Assembly (NCBI GenBank): GCA_017540825.1 | Contig: JAFYAH010000006.1 | Span: forward strand, 1 to 32,883 | Direction of reading: 5' to 3' | From: Candidatus Methanomethylophilaceae archaeon | Lineage (GTDB): Archaea > Thermoplasmatota > Thermoplasmata > Methanomassiliicoccales > Methanomethylophilaceae | Length of the DNA: 32,883 nucleotides | In this document: positions 9,239 through 16,740 of the stretch, in pieces | How positions within the stretch are numbered: position 1 is the first letter of the stretch | How the letters are laid out: each line of letters opens with the position of its first letter | Position numbers and translations under genes: made by a program | The notes under the pieces: model-generated | The model's database searches: none | The model's input: only the letters and a program-made list of their open reading frames with translations | Told to the model about the DNA's origin: nothing

Positions 9239-9296
9239 CCCTTGGCGATAGGCTATCCATGCCTGTCCGAGCCGATAGGGGCGAGACGACGGGCCG

Positions 9297-10586
9297 TCAG
9301 GCGGGCGGCCGCTCTTCCACGCATTTGCGGAGGGCCTCGTCGATCGTTCCGGATGACACTACGACCTTCACCCCCAGGTTCCTGAGGACCTTGGCCGGCA
9401 TCGGGCCTATCTCGCTCACCACGACGCACCCGCAGTCGCTGAGGGAGGACACTATAGATTCGATGTGCCTGCGGTGGCTCTCGCCCGAGACGTCGGATCC
9501 CTTGTCCACAGCGGTTTCCCCCAGCAGCCTTGCGGATTCCCCTCTGGCCTCGTATATCAGGAACCTCTTCGCGTTGCCGAACCCCGAATCCACGAGCTCC
9601 CCGTCCGCAGAGGCCACTGCGCACTTGCGCGGATCCCTCGTACCTTCTAGATTGATGAGCTGGGGGCCGGGCCCGCATCCGCTGGCGCATCCCCCTATGT
9701 TCACGAACTCCTGGGACCTGTCCTCCCCCAGGAGCCCTATCGCGTCCGCTCTGCAGTGCCTGCAGTGGCGCATCATCTTGACGTCCAGCTCGCACTGGTC
9801 CATGAGCGCCTTCCTCTCTTCGGGGGTGGGCGCCCTCAGGCCGGCGAAGGCGGTCCCCTCGACCGGGATGAGCGGGAGTATGTTGACGATGTAGGCCCCC
9901 AGCGACTTGACCTTCTTCACGAGGTCGGGGATGTGGCTGTCGTTGATCCCGGGGACCATGACGATGTTGACCTTCACCACCATCCCCAGCTCCGCGCATC
10001 TCCTGATGCCTTCGATCTGCTTCTCCATGAGGATGCTGGCGCCTTCTACCCCTGAACGCCTTTCCCCGTCGACCGTGACGAAGCCGTATATCCTGGCCCC
10101 TATCTCTGGGTCGCAGGCGTTCATGGTGACCGTGACGAACCTGACCCCCAGCGAGCGGAGCCTTTCCGCGTTCTCCGGCAGGGCGAGCCCGTTGGTCGAG
10201 ATGCACAGCGTGAGGTCTGGGAACTCCTCCTTCACGAGCTCCAGGGTGCGGAAGGTGCTCTCGTTGGCCAGAGGGTCTCCAGGGCCCGCTATGCCTATGA
10301 CCTTGAGCTCGGGGATCCTCTCCTTCACGAGGCGTATCTTCTCGACCGCCGCTTCTGGCGACAGGACCTCGCTCGTGACGCCGGGGCGGGACTCGTTGGA
10401 GCAGTCGTACTTCCTGTTGCAGTAGTTGCACTGGATGTTGCATCTGGGAGCCACCGGGACGTGCATCCTTGCGAACTTGCGGTGGGCGTCCTCGTTGAAG
10501 CAGGGGTGCTCCGAGAGCGCCTTCATCGCATCGGCCTCGAGAGTCATGCCTGGACCTATGTCCAGCGCGCTTAAATTAGTGTCCAT
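9297..10586 (-). CDS. nifB: NifB, FeMo-cofactor precursor (NifB-co) synthase, radical SAM
   Basis: NifB joins two 4Fe-4S clusters and inserts carbide to make the core of nitrogenase cofactor. The 429-residue protein has a typical N terminus (HPCFNEDAHRKFARMHVPV), the radical-SAM motif CNIQCNYC, then RKYDCSNESRPGVTS. Further NifB motifs are GPGDPLAN, NILPLIPVEGTAF and CRHCRADAIGLLGED. A C-terminal NifX/NafY-like cofactor-binding domain follows (CGCVVVSEIGPMPAKVLRNLGVK). The ATG at 10586 is preferred; the frame is open further upstream into the divergent gene. No nifH, D, K, E or N gene is in the window. Homologues occur in methanogens with and without nitrogenase, so its product here is uncertain. 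It lies upstream of alaS on the same strand. Confidence 0.93.
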   Translation of the reverse strand: MDTNLSALDIGPGMTLEADAMKALSEHPCFNEDAHRKFARMHVPVAPRCNIQCNYCNRKYDCSNESRPGVTSEVLSPEAAVEKIRLVKERIPELKVIGIAGPGDPLANESTFRTLELVKEEFPDLTLCISTNGLALPENAERLRSLGVRFVTVTMNACDPEIGARIYGFVTVDGERRSGVEGASILMEKQIEGIRRCAELGMVVKVNIVMVPGINDSHIPDLVKKVKSLGAYIVNILPLIPVEGTAFAGLRAPTPEERKALMDQCELDVKMMRHCRHCRADAIGLLGEDRSQEFVNIGGCASGCGPGPQLINLEGTRDPRKCAVASADGELVDSGFGNAKRFLIYEARGESARLLGETAVDKGSDVSGESHRRHIESIVSSLSDCGCVVVSEIGPMPAKVLRNLGVKVVVSSGTIDEALRKCVEERPPA

Positions 10587-10623
10587 GGAATCATTGCTTA
10601 TACGCCTCCTGCCTTGTATCCTC

Positions 10624-11013
10624 ATGGACTTCGTGAAATCCATAATGTCCGACCTGAACAGGAACCTCGCGGTCAGCAAGCCCTCTCTGTTCGAGATGGA
10701 GCAGTCTGGGGACTACACGTACCGCACCAGGGACGGCTCCGTCATAGACGTAGGGAAGGAGCAGTTCGAGGTCCTCTGGAACATCTGCGACGACTCGGAG
10801 AGGCTGCGCCTCCGCATCCCGATATACGTATCAACGGACGTGTCGGGGGAGGTCAGCGCATGGAAGGTCGAGGGGAAGGTCGAGGCGGCCGTCGTCGCTA
10901 GGCTTCTCGGAAAGCCTGTGTTCCGGGACGACAGGGTCCGCCTGTACAACCCGGACCTCAGGAAGCTCAAGAAGCTCGTCCCGGACGCATATATGATCGT
11001 GTTCACCCCATGA
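10624..11013 (+). CDS. DUF61 (UPF0216) family protein, function unknown
   Basis: A small soluble protein of 129 residues from an archaeal conserved family with no established function. Family-like features are LNRNLAVSKPSL near the N terminus, a YRTRDGSVIDVGKEQFE segment, LRLRIPIYVSTD, and GKVEAAVVARLLGKP leading to LYNPDLRKLKKLVPDAY. The ATG at 10624 is chosen because CTTATAC near 10597 lies about 25 bases upstream, the spacing of a leaderless transcript; an ATG at 10645 is also possible. It diverges from nifB with only 37 bases between start codons, so both promoters overlap. No terminator with a T-run is seen after it, only a weak CCCG-AATC-CGGG hairpin. Confidence 0.85.
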   Translation: MDFVKSIMSDLNRNLAVSKPSLFEMEQSGDYTYRTRDGSVIDVGKEQFEVLWNICDDSERLRLRIPIYVSTDVSGEVSAWKVEGKVEAAVVARLLGKPVFRDDRVRLYNPDLRKLKKLVPDAYMIVFTP

Positions 11014-11231
11014 GGCTGCGATGCGATCTCGGCTCAAGCACTGTCCCTGTCGAGGTGCCGTCGGGTATGTCAGGGGAAGGCGGCCCGAATCCGGGACGGC
11101 CATGCATCCATGCGAGGGTGCGGATTTCGTTATTCGATTCTCTTGTTTTTGTCGAACAGGTTGCTCATTTGATCCCAGATGCCCATTATTATGCTTGATA
11201 TCTTCTATTTGCTCAATTAATCTGCCCAAAT

Positions 11232-11290
11232 ATACATCCAACAATGATTAAATGTTTATTATTATTTTCAAAAAATAATCTTGGATGTAT
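11232..11290. promoter_or_regulatory. Inverted repeat, candidate operator of the uptake locus
   Basis: ATACATCCAA (11232-11241) and its exact reverse complement TTGGATGTAT (11281-11290) are separated by 39 AT-rich bases. The second arm ends about seven bases before the TATA box. The core TGGATG/CATCCA recurs as a tight inverted repeat at the promoter of the ABC ATPase (16714-16728), suggesting a shared regulator. The repeat is plain in the sequence; the role is inference. Confidence 0.5.
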
Positions 11291-11296
11291 AGCATA

Positions 11297-11305
11297 TCTT
11301 TATAC
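11297..11305 (+). promoter_or_regulatory. TATA box for the tandem binding protein
   Basis: TCTTTATAC lies about 55 bases upstream of the ATG. Transcription would start near 11328, giving a short leader that holds AAGGTGGG (11340-11346) as the ribosome-binding site. Confidence 0.5.
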
Positions 11306-11355
11306 GGAATGGCTGGAATATACGGTTAACCCTTACTGTAAGGTGGGTGTATTAA

Positions 11356-14300
11356 ATGGAAAAGAACAAGATGATAGCGATCATCGTCGTTGCTATCGCG
11401 ATTATTGCTGCGATAGCCGCTGCGGTGGTCCTCACATCGGGGAACGGCAACGACAGCAAGGACGTCAAAGTGAATGGCGTTGTGCTGAACCCTGCCACCC
11501 TGTCCCTCGAGGAAGGCGGCCAGGGAAAGCTTACCGTGACCGTCTCCCCCTCCAACGCGACTAACAAGAACGTCACCTGGTCCACCAGCAACGCCTCCGT
11601 GGCGACCGTCTCCAACGGGGTCGTCACCGCCAAGTCTCAAGGGACGGCGACCATCACGGTGACCACCGTCGACGGCAAGCTGGCCACCACATGCGACGTT
11701 ACCGTGGTCGGATCGTCCGTGGTCCCCGTGACCGGGATCGCGCTCGACAAGAGGACCATGGACCTCGAGAAGGGCCAGACCGGCACCATCGTCGCCACCG
11801 TCATGCCCGACAACGCGACCAACAAGACCATCAACTGGTCCACCAAGGACTCTTCCGTAGCGACCGTCTCCAACGGTGTCGTCACCGCGGTCGGAGCCGG
11901 GACCACCGACATCGCGGCCACGTCCGCGGACGGGAAGGTCACCACCCTGTGCCATGTCACCGTCACCAGCCCGGTCGAAGTCTCTACCATGGACGAGGCC
12001 ATCCTCAAGGTCTACGGGAACGTCAACGGGGACAAGGTCATCGACGCGAAGGACGTAGCCATCATCCAGTCCCTCATAGCCGCCGGCGCCAAGGCCACCG
12101 ACGCAAACAAGATGGCCGACGCCAACAACGACGGCGCCATCGACGCCAAGGACGTGGCGGCCGTCAACAAGATCATCGCCCGCGAGCCCACCACCATCTG
12201 GCACATCAACTACCACGACCAGGACAGCAACGGGACCATGGACGAGATCCTCGTGGAGACCCAGTTCCCGATCAGCTCCGTCATCATGACGGGCTCGTCC
12301 AACTCATTCCTGCTCATGTGGATGCTCGGGATAGTCGACGAGGTCAAGGGGGCCTGCTACAGCACCACCGTCGACACCTACTTCAGCGACACCTATCTGA
12401 ACACCGACAAGGTGAAGAAGCTGGGGTCCAAGTCCTACGAGATCCCCTTGGAGGACGGCAAGGCCGGGTCGTCCAACATAATCGCGGAGGAGAACGTCAC
12501 CGCAGTGATAACCGACTGGAACAGGACGTACATCTCCAACTGGCAGAGCTACGAGGCCATGGGCGTCGACGTCGTCAGGGTGGCCGCGGCCTCCGTGGAG
12601 ACGGACGTGTTCTCGCACGGGGCGCTCCTGCTCGGGCTCCTGTTCGGCAAGGTCGACAGGGCTGTCGAGCTCGTAGACTTCTACAACAACATCTATGCGC
12701 AGATCGACGCGAAGCTCTACAACGTCGCCGAGGCGGACAAGCCCGGGTTCGTCGCTTCCAGCACCACCGGCAGCCTCTCGGTCGGGAGCTCCGACTACAA
12801 CAAGGTCGGAACGATGGCGGGCGGAAGGTACGCGCTCGATGGCCTCGACTCCCAGGGCAGCTCGAGCGTCAAGATAGCGGACTATCCCCAGATCTACAAC
12901 ACCCAGCTGTACAACTTCGACTACATCCTGCACCTCAGGACAGGGAACTTCTATGCCGGCACCGTGGATGCCGACAAGCTCTGGAACGACTACACCTCGC
13001 CGTTCTCCGACTGGGAGAAGGGGACCGAGGGGCAGTACATCATCTGCGGAGGTATGCCCGTCCCGCTGAGGGCCGCATATGCGCTGACCGTCCTTCACCC
13101 CGAGCTCGCCAGCGTCGAATGGGCCAACGGACTGCACCAGCAGCTCGTGGACAAGTTCTTCAACGGAGACAAGCTCGACATCGCATCCATGGACTTCATC
13201 ATCCACAAGGGCGAGGGAGACTCCAGCACCGCTCAGCTGATGATCCTCGGCAATGCCAACGACGACGACACCATTGACAGCAAGGACCTCAAGATCGTCA
13301 ACGACATCATCGCCGGCTCCAAGAAGCTCTCCGACTTCCCCATGGCAGACGTCAACAACGACGGGAAGGTCGACTCCGCCGACGTCGACCTCCTGAACAA
13401 GATCATCAAGAGGGAGTCCACGACTCTGTACGTGGCCTGCCTCGGCGTCGACGGAAAGGAGACCGTCGTGGAGGTCAAGTATCCCCTGAGGAACGTCGTC
13501 ACCTACGCCACCAACATGCAGATGCCCGCCCTCTTCGCCAACGGCGGCCAGTACATCGCCGGATACTTCGCGTCCTCCTACGACGTCGCGGAGTCCTCCA
13601 TAAGCGCGTCCGCCGTCGACCTTAAGGGCAACCAGAGGCAGATCACCGACGAGGCCTGGGCTAACTTCACCGCCCTTGACGCCAAGCTCGCCTCCCAGGG
13701 AGGCATTGGAGCCGTCCTCGTCGACCACAGCGGAATCGCCCAGTTCACCGAGTCCCGCATGGCCGACCTCAAGGCATCCGGCATTCCGATGATCGACTAC
13801 ACGTCCGCCGACGCCGTCGACGAGCTGCAGACCGTCCTCACCCTAGGGTTCCTCTTCGGAGGCGACTGCGAGAAGGTCGGGCGCGACTACGCCAAGCTCG
13901 GATGGGACGTCAAGGAGAAGGTCCAGAGCGAGGTGTCCAAGATGTCATCCAGCGACCTGGTCTCCTACATTTGCGGGACCATGTACATCTACGTCTGCGG
14001 GCCCGACTCTTCTTTCAACACCACCGCGGCCACCGCGGGAGGGGTGCCCTACTCCACCCTGAACGCCGACTTCGCCTCGAAGTACACCAAGAACTCCACC
14101 AAGATGTCCTCCACCGAGGCGCTCTCCAACTACACCGACGCGGGAATCTTCATCAACAACCGCTCGATGGACTGGGGCCTCACCGCGGCCGAGAAGGCCG
14201 ACTTGATAAAGGACACCTGGGACCACAGCAACAGCGGCGTCTCTTCGAGGGAGTACTTCAAGGACTTCGAGGACAAGCTGGTCTACGTCGACAACCTGCT

Positions 14301-14484
14301 CCCCGGAGGGGTCAAGATCGCCTACATGGCCCACGCCATGTACGGGGACACCTTCACCAGGGAGTGGGCCGACGGCGTGCTCCAGAGCTACATAGACTGC
14401 GGCACCCTGCCTCTGGCCGGCCAGACCCTGGACACTGTCCTCGCCTACATAACCTTCGACGACTTCAAGGCCGTCTCAAACTGA
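11356..14484 (+). CDS. Exported tandem substrate-binding protein with BIG2 and dockerin-like domains
   Basis: A 1042-residue surface protein, likely the ligand-capture subunit of the ABC importer encoded next. In order: one N-terminal hydrophobic helix (about 6-26, no lipobox Cys), two BIG2 Ig-like domains (about 37-118 and 123-205; NVTWSTSNASVATVSNGVVTA in the first), and a dockerin-like pair of EF-hand loops (216-276, GNVNGDKVIDAKD and ADANNDGAIDAKD). Next come a first metal-chelate-type binding module (278-620), a second EF-hand pair (628-688, GNANDDDTIDSKD and ADVNNDGKVDSAD) and a second binding module (690-1042). Binding modules are called from weak family resemblance (ISSVIMTGSSNSFLL, RNVVTYATNMQM) and from context with FecCD permeases. 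The ligand is unknown; a metal chelate, siderophore or corrinoid is likely. Many NxS/T sites fit an external location. Start supported by AAGGTGGG upstream. Confidence 0.85.
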   Translation: MEKNKMIAIIVVAIAIIAAIAAAVVLTSGNGNDSKDVKVNGVVLNPATLSLEEGGQGKLTVTVSPSNATNKNVTWSTSNASVATVSNGVVTAKSQGTATITVTTVDGKLATTCDVTVVGSSVVPVTGIALDKRTMDLEKGQTGTIVATVMPDNATNKTINWSTKDSSVATVSNGVVTAVGAGTTDIAATSADGKVTTLCHVTVTSPVEVSTMDEAILKVYGNVNGDKVIDAKDVAIIQSLIAAGAKATDANKMADANNDGAIDAKDVAAVNKIIAREPTTIWHINYHDQDSNGTMDEILVETQFPISSVIMTGSSNSFLLMWMLGIVDEVKGACYSTTVDTYFSDTYLNTDKVKKLGSKSYEIPLEDGKAGSSNIIAEENVTAVITDWNRTYISNWQSYEAMGVDVVRVAAASVETDVFSHGALLLGLLFGKVDRAVELVDFYNNIYAQIDAKLYNVAEADKPGFVASSTTGSLSVGSSDYNKVGTMAGGRYALDGLDSQGSSSVKIADYPQIYNTQLYNFDYILHLRTGNFYAGTVDADKLWNDYTSPFSDWEKGTEGQYIICGGMPVPLRAAYALTVLHPELASVEWANGLHQQLVDKFFNGDKLDIASMDFIIHKGEGDSSTAQLMILGNANDDDTIDSKDLKIVNDIIAGSKKLSDFPMADVNNDGKVDSADVDLLNKIIKRESTTLYVACLGVDGKETVVEVKYPLRNVVTYATNMQMPALFANGGQYIAGYFASSYDVAESSISASAVDLKGNQRQITDEAWANFTALDAKLASQGGIGAVLVDHSGIAQFTESRMADLKASGIPMIDYTSADAVDELQTVLTLGFLFGGDCEKVGRDYAKLGWDVKEKVQSEVSKMSSSDLVSYICGTMYIYVCGPDSSFNTTAATAGGVPYSTLNADFASKYTKNSTKMSSTEALSNYTDAGIFINNRSMDWGLTAAEKADLIKDTWDHSNSGVSSREYFKDFEDKLVYVDNLLPGGVKIAYMAHAMYGDTFTREWADGVLQSYIDCGTLPLAGQTLDTVLAYITFDDFKAVSN

Positions 14485-14493
14485 TTCCAAACA

Positions 14494-14510
14494 GGGGGGC
14501 GAGTCCCCCC
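14494..14510 (+). terminator. Intra-operon GC hairpin between binding protein and permease
   Basis: GGGGGG (14494-14499), loop CGAGT, CCCCCC (14505-14510) in the 42-base gap after the binding-protein stop. No T-run follows: CATCCAAGGATG leads straight into the permease ribosome-binding site. It may act as a partial terminator or 3' stabiliser giving more binding protein than permease, a common arrangement in ABC importer operons. Confidence 0.55.
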
Positions 14511-14526
14511 ATCCAAGGATGATGCC

Positions 14527-15615
14527 ATGAACTACAACGGGAATACCGACAAGGAGTCCGTGATAAGCGAGTATCATCGCCAGATCGCCAGGAAGCTCCT
14601 GGTGCTGGCGCTCTGCGTGATCGGGATCGTCCTCTTCGTCGGCCTGCTCTCGCTGTGCGTCTATGACAACATGACCCTGGCCGAGGCCTACGAGGTCATA
14701 TGGAACCACATCACTGGGCAGCCATACGAGCCTCGCAGCAGGTTCTGGTGGGCGGACCGCTACATCTGGAACACCGCCATGCCCCATGCGATCGTCGCCA
14801 TACTCGCAGGCGCGTCCCTCGCGGTCTGCGGGACACTGATGCAGGCCATCATGGGCAACCCTCTCGCGGACCCCTACAGCACCGGCATATCGTCCGGGGC
14901 GTGCTTCGGCGCCGTCGCCGCCATAGTCGTCGGGATATCGTTCGCAAGCGTGGCCAGCGAGGTCGGGCTGGTGACCAACGCGTTCATCGGGGCCCTGGTG
15001 CCTGCGGGCCTGATAATCCTGATCTCGTCCAAGATACGCATGACCCCCGCCACTCTCATCCTGCTGGGGACCGCGATATCCTACTTCTTCAACTCTATGA
15101 TCACCTACCTCATGGTCACCACCGACGCCGACACCCTGAAGAGCGCCTACATGTGGCAGATAGGCAGCCTGGACGGCATGTCCTGGAGCTACATCCCCCT
15201 CATGCTGGCGGTCACCGTCCTGGGCTCCGCGTTCGTGATGCTGATGTCGAGGAAGCTCAACGTGATGTCCCTCGGCGAGAACAGCGCGACCAGCCTGGGG
15301 ATAGACGTCCAGCGCTTCCGCACGATCTGCCTGGTCATAATGGCCTTTATGACAGCCTCCATCGTCGCCTTCACCGGCATCATAGGTTTCGTCGGGCTGG
15401 TGGCCCCGCATCTCGTGAGGCTTCTCGTAGGGTCCGACAACAGGTTCGTCATGCCCATCTCGATGGCGGTCGGCGCTCTGTTGCTTCTCATAGCGGACTA
15501 CCTGGCCTACCAGCTGTCTAACATCCCTGTAGGGGTCGTGATGAGCATCATCGGAAGCCCCGTGTTCCTGCTGCTGATAATGTACCATACAAGAAAGGCG
15601 GGTGCGCTGTATTGA
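14527..15615 (+). CDS. FecCD/BtuC-type ABC importer permease, first copy
   Basis: Membrane subunit for uptake of a metal chelate, siderophore or cobalamin-type ligand. The 362-residue protein has about nine to ten hydrophobic helices and the family stretches GASLAVCGTLMQAIMGNPLADPYSTGISSGA (split here at residues 98-128), LNVMSLGENSATSLGID (the ATPase-contact region) and GFVGLVAPHLVR. An extra hydrophilic N-terminal tail of about 25 residues precedes the first helix. Start ATG is preceded by AAGGATG. Its stop overlaps the start of the second permease (TTGA at 15612-15615), so the two are translationally coupled. It differs clearly from the second copy, suggesting a heterodimeric pore, since BtuC-type importers need two permease subunits. 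Confidence 0.93.
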   Translation: MNYNGNTDKESVISEYHRQIARKLLVLALCVIGIVLFVGLLSLCVYDNMTLAEAYEVIWNHITGQPYEPRSRFWWADRYIWNTAMPHAIVAILAGASLAVCGTLMQAIMGNPLADPYSTGISSGACFGAVAAIVVGISFASVASEVGLVTNAFIGALVPAGLIILISSKIRMTPATLILLGTAISYFFNSMITYLMVTTDADTLKSAYMWQIGSLDGMSWSYIPLMLAVTVLGSAFVMLMSRKLNVMSLGENSATSLGIDVQRFRTICLVIMAFMTASIVAFTGIIGFVGLVAPHLVRLLVGSDNRFVMPISMAVGALLLLIADYLAYQLSNIPVGVVMSIIGSPVFLLLIMYHTRKAGALY

Positions 15616-16676
15616 TCGTCGATTCCGTAGCCGTCAAAGGCGAGTACGTATCCGGCAACAGGAGGAGGGTCCTCTGGACGCTGTCGTTCGTCGTGCTGGC
15701 GCTGGCGCTGTTCTTCGTGACCCTCGGTTTCGGGGTGTTCAAGATATCCGTGGTCGACGCGATAGCCGTGTTCTTCGACCATATCCTCGGGAACTACGTC
15801 GACCCGAGGGCGGACGTCTACGTATGGGACACCCGCGTGCCTCGCGCGCTGGGCGCCGTCATAGCCGGCTCGGGCCTCGCCGTGGCCGGAGTCGTTATGC
15901 AGAACGACTTCAAGAACCCCCTTGCGGAGCCCTACACGATGGGGATATCGTCAGGAGCTTTCCTCGGGGCGACGCTGGGGATAATAATGAACATATCGGT
16001 GGTGCCGTTCGTCCCCGCCGGCAGCCAGGTGGTCGCCAACGCCTACGTGTTCTCGCTGATACCCGTAGCTATAATTGCGCTGTTCTCCAAGTTCAGGAAG
16101 CTGACCCCGATGAGCATGATCCTCACGGGGATAGCCGTGATGTTCCTGTTCAGCTCCATCAGCCAGATCCTCATGGTGACCGCGCCCTCCGAAAGCCTCG
16201 CGGACGCGTATGCATGGAGGGTGGGGTCCCTGGACAGGGTGCGCTGGGACGCGGTCCCGATGATGGCAGGATCCACGATCCTGCTGGGCGTCCTGCTCTA
16301 CATGTTCGCAGGAAGGCTCAACGTGATGTACGTCGGCGACAGGAGCGTCAAGACCCTGGGTGAGAGCCCGATGTTCATTCGCCTGGCCACGATGATCCTG
16401 GCGTCCCTCCTCACCGCAGGGATAGTCTCGTACACCGGGACCATAGGCTTCATCGGCCTGGTGGGACCGCACGTGGCCCGCATCTTCATAGGCTCCAACA
16501 ACCGCTATCTGATTCCCGCTTCCGCGGCTTTCGGAGCGGCCTTCATCCTGTTCGCGGACACCGTGGCCAAGGTCTCGGGCATAAACGGACTTCCTGTGGG
16601 CGTCATAAGCTCCATGGTGGGCGGCCCGCTGTTCATCTGGATACTGATCAAGCAGAGGAAGAACGTATGGGCCTGA
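15612..16676 (+). CDS. FecCD/BtuC-type ABC importer permease, second copy
   Basis: Second membrane subunit of the same importer, 354 residues with about nine to ten helices. Family motifs are GSGLAVAGVVMQNDFKNPLA, LNVMYVGDRSVKTLGE (coupling region) and TGTIGFIGLVGPHVAR. The start is a TTG inside the previous stop (TTGA), with AAGGCGGGTG just upstream; no ATG occurs near enough to give a full-length protein, so TTG initiation is well supported. The ATPase gene follows after 64 bases and has its own TATA box. Sequence similarity to the first permease is family-level, not that of a recent duplication. Confidence 0.92.
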   Translation: MIVDSVAVKGEYVSGNRRRVLWTLSFVVLALALFFVTLGFGVFKISVVDAIAVFFDHILGNYVDPRADVYVWDTRVPRALGAVIAGSGLAVAGVVMQNDFKNPLAEPYTMGISSGAFLGATLGIIMNISVVPFVPAGSQVVANAYVFSLIPVAIIALFSKFRKLTPMSMILTGIAVMFLFSSISQILMVTAPSESLADAYAWRVGSLDRVRWDAVPMMAGSTILLGVLLYMFAGRLNVMYVGDRSVKTLGESPMFIRLATMILASLLTAGIVSYTGTIGFIGLVGPHVARIFIGSNNRYLIPASAAFGAAFILFADTVAKVSGINGLPVGVISSMVGGPLFIWILIKQRKNVWA

Positions 16677-16693
16677 CCGCTTCGAACGGATTG

Positions 16694-16702
16694 TTTTATA
16701 TC
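16694..16702 (+). promoter_or_regulatory. TATA box for the ABC ATPase
   Basis: GTTTTATATC lies in the 64-base gap after the second permease, about 40 bases before the ATG at 16741. It implies the ATPase can be transcribed independently of the permeases. Confidence 0.5.
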
Positions 16703-16713
16703 TCGCATTCATA

Positions 16714-16728
16714 TGGATGTTGCATCCA
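16714..16728. promoter_or_regulatory. TGGATG-TTG-CATCCA inverted repeat, candidate operator
   Basis: Perfect 6-bp arms around three bases, lying about 15-25 bases after the TATA box and so over the expected transcription start. Binding here would block the ATPase transcript. The same hexamer forms the core of the inverted repeat before the binding protein (11232-11290). Confidence 0.5.
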
Positions 16729-16740
16729 GAAGGTGATCTC

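Larger units (their letters stand above)
11014..11355. other. Intergenic region, AT-rich in its second half
   Basis: 342 bases without a convincing gene. The first third is GC-rich and contains only a weak CCCG/CGGG hairpin. From about 11200 the sequence becomes strongly AT-rich and holds a 10-bp inverted repeat, a TATA box and a ribosome-binding site for the large binding protein. Confidence 0.7.

Noticed and set aside
9297-10586. Nitrogen-fixation gene cluster
   Set aside because: Only nifB is present; the neighbours are alaS and DUF61.
11356-14484. Cellulosome component, because of the dockerin-like repeats
   Set aside because: No cohesin or glycoside hydrolase is nearby, and the neighbours are importer permeases and an ATPase; the EF-hand pairs more likely act as structural spacers.
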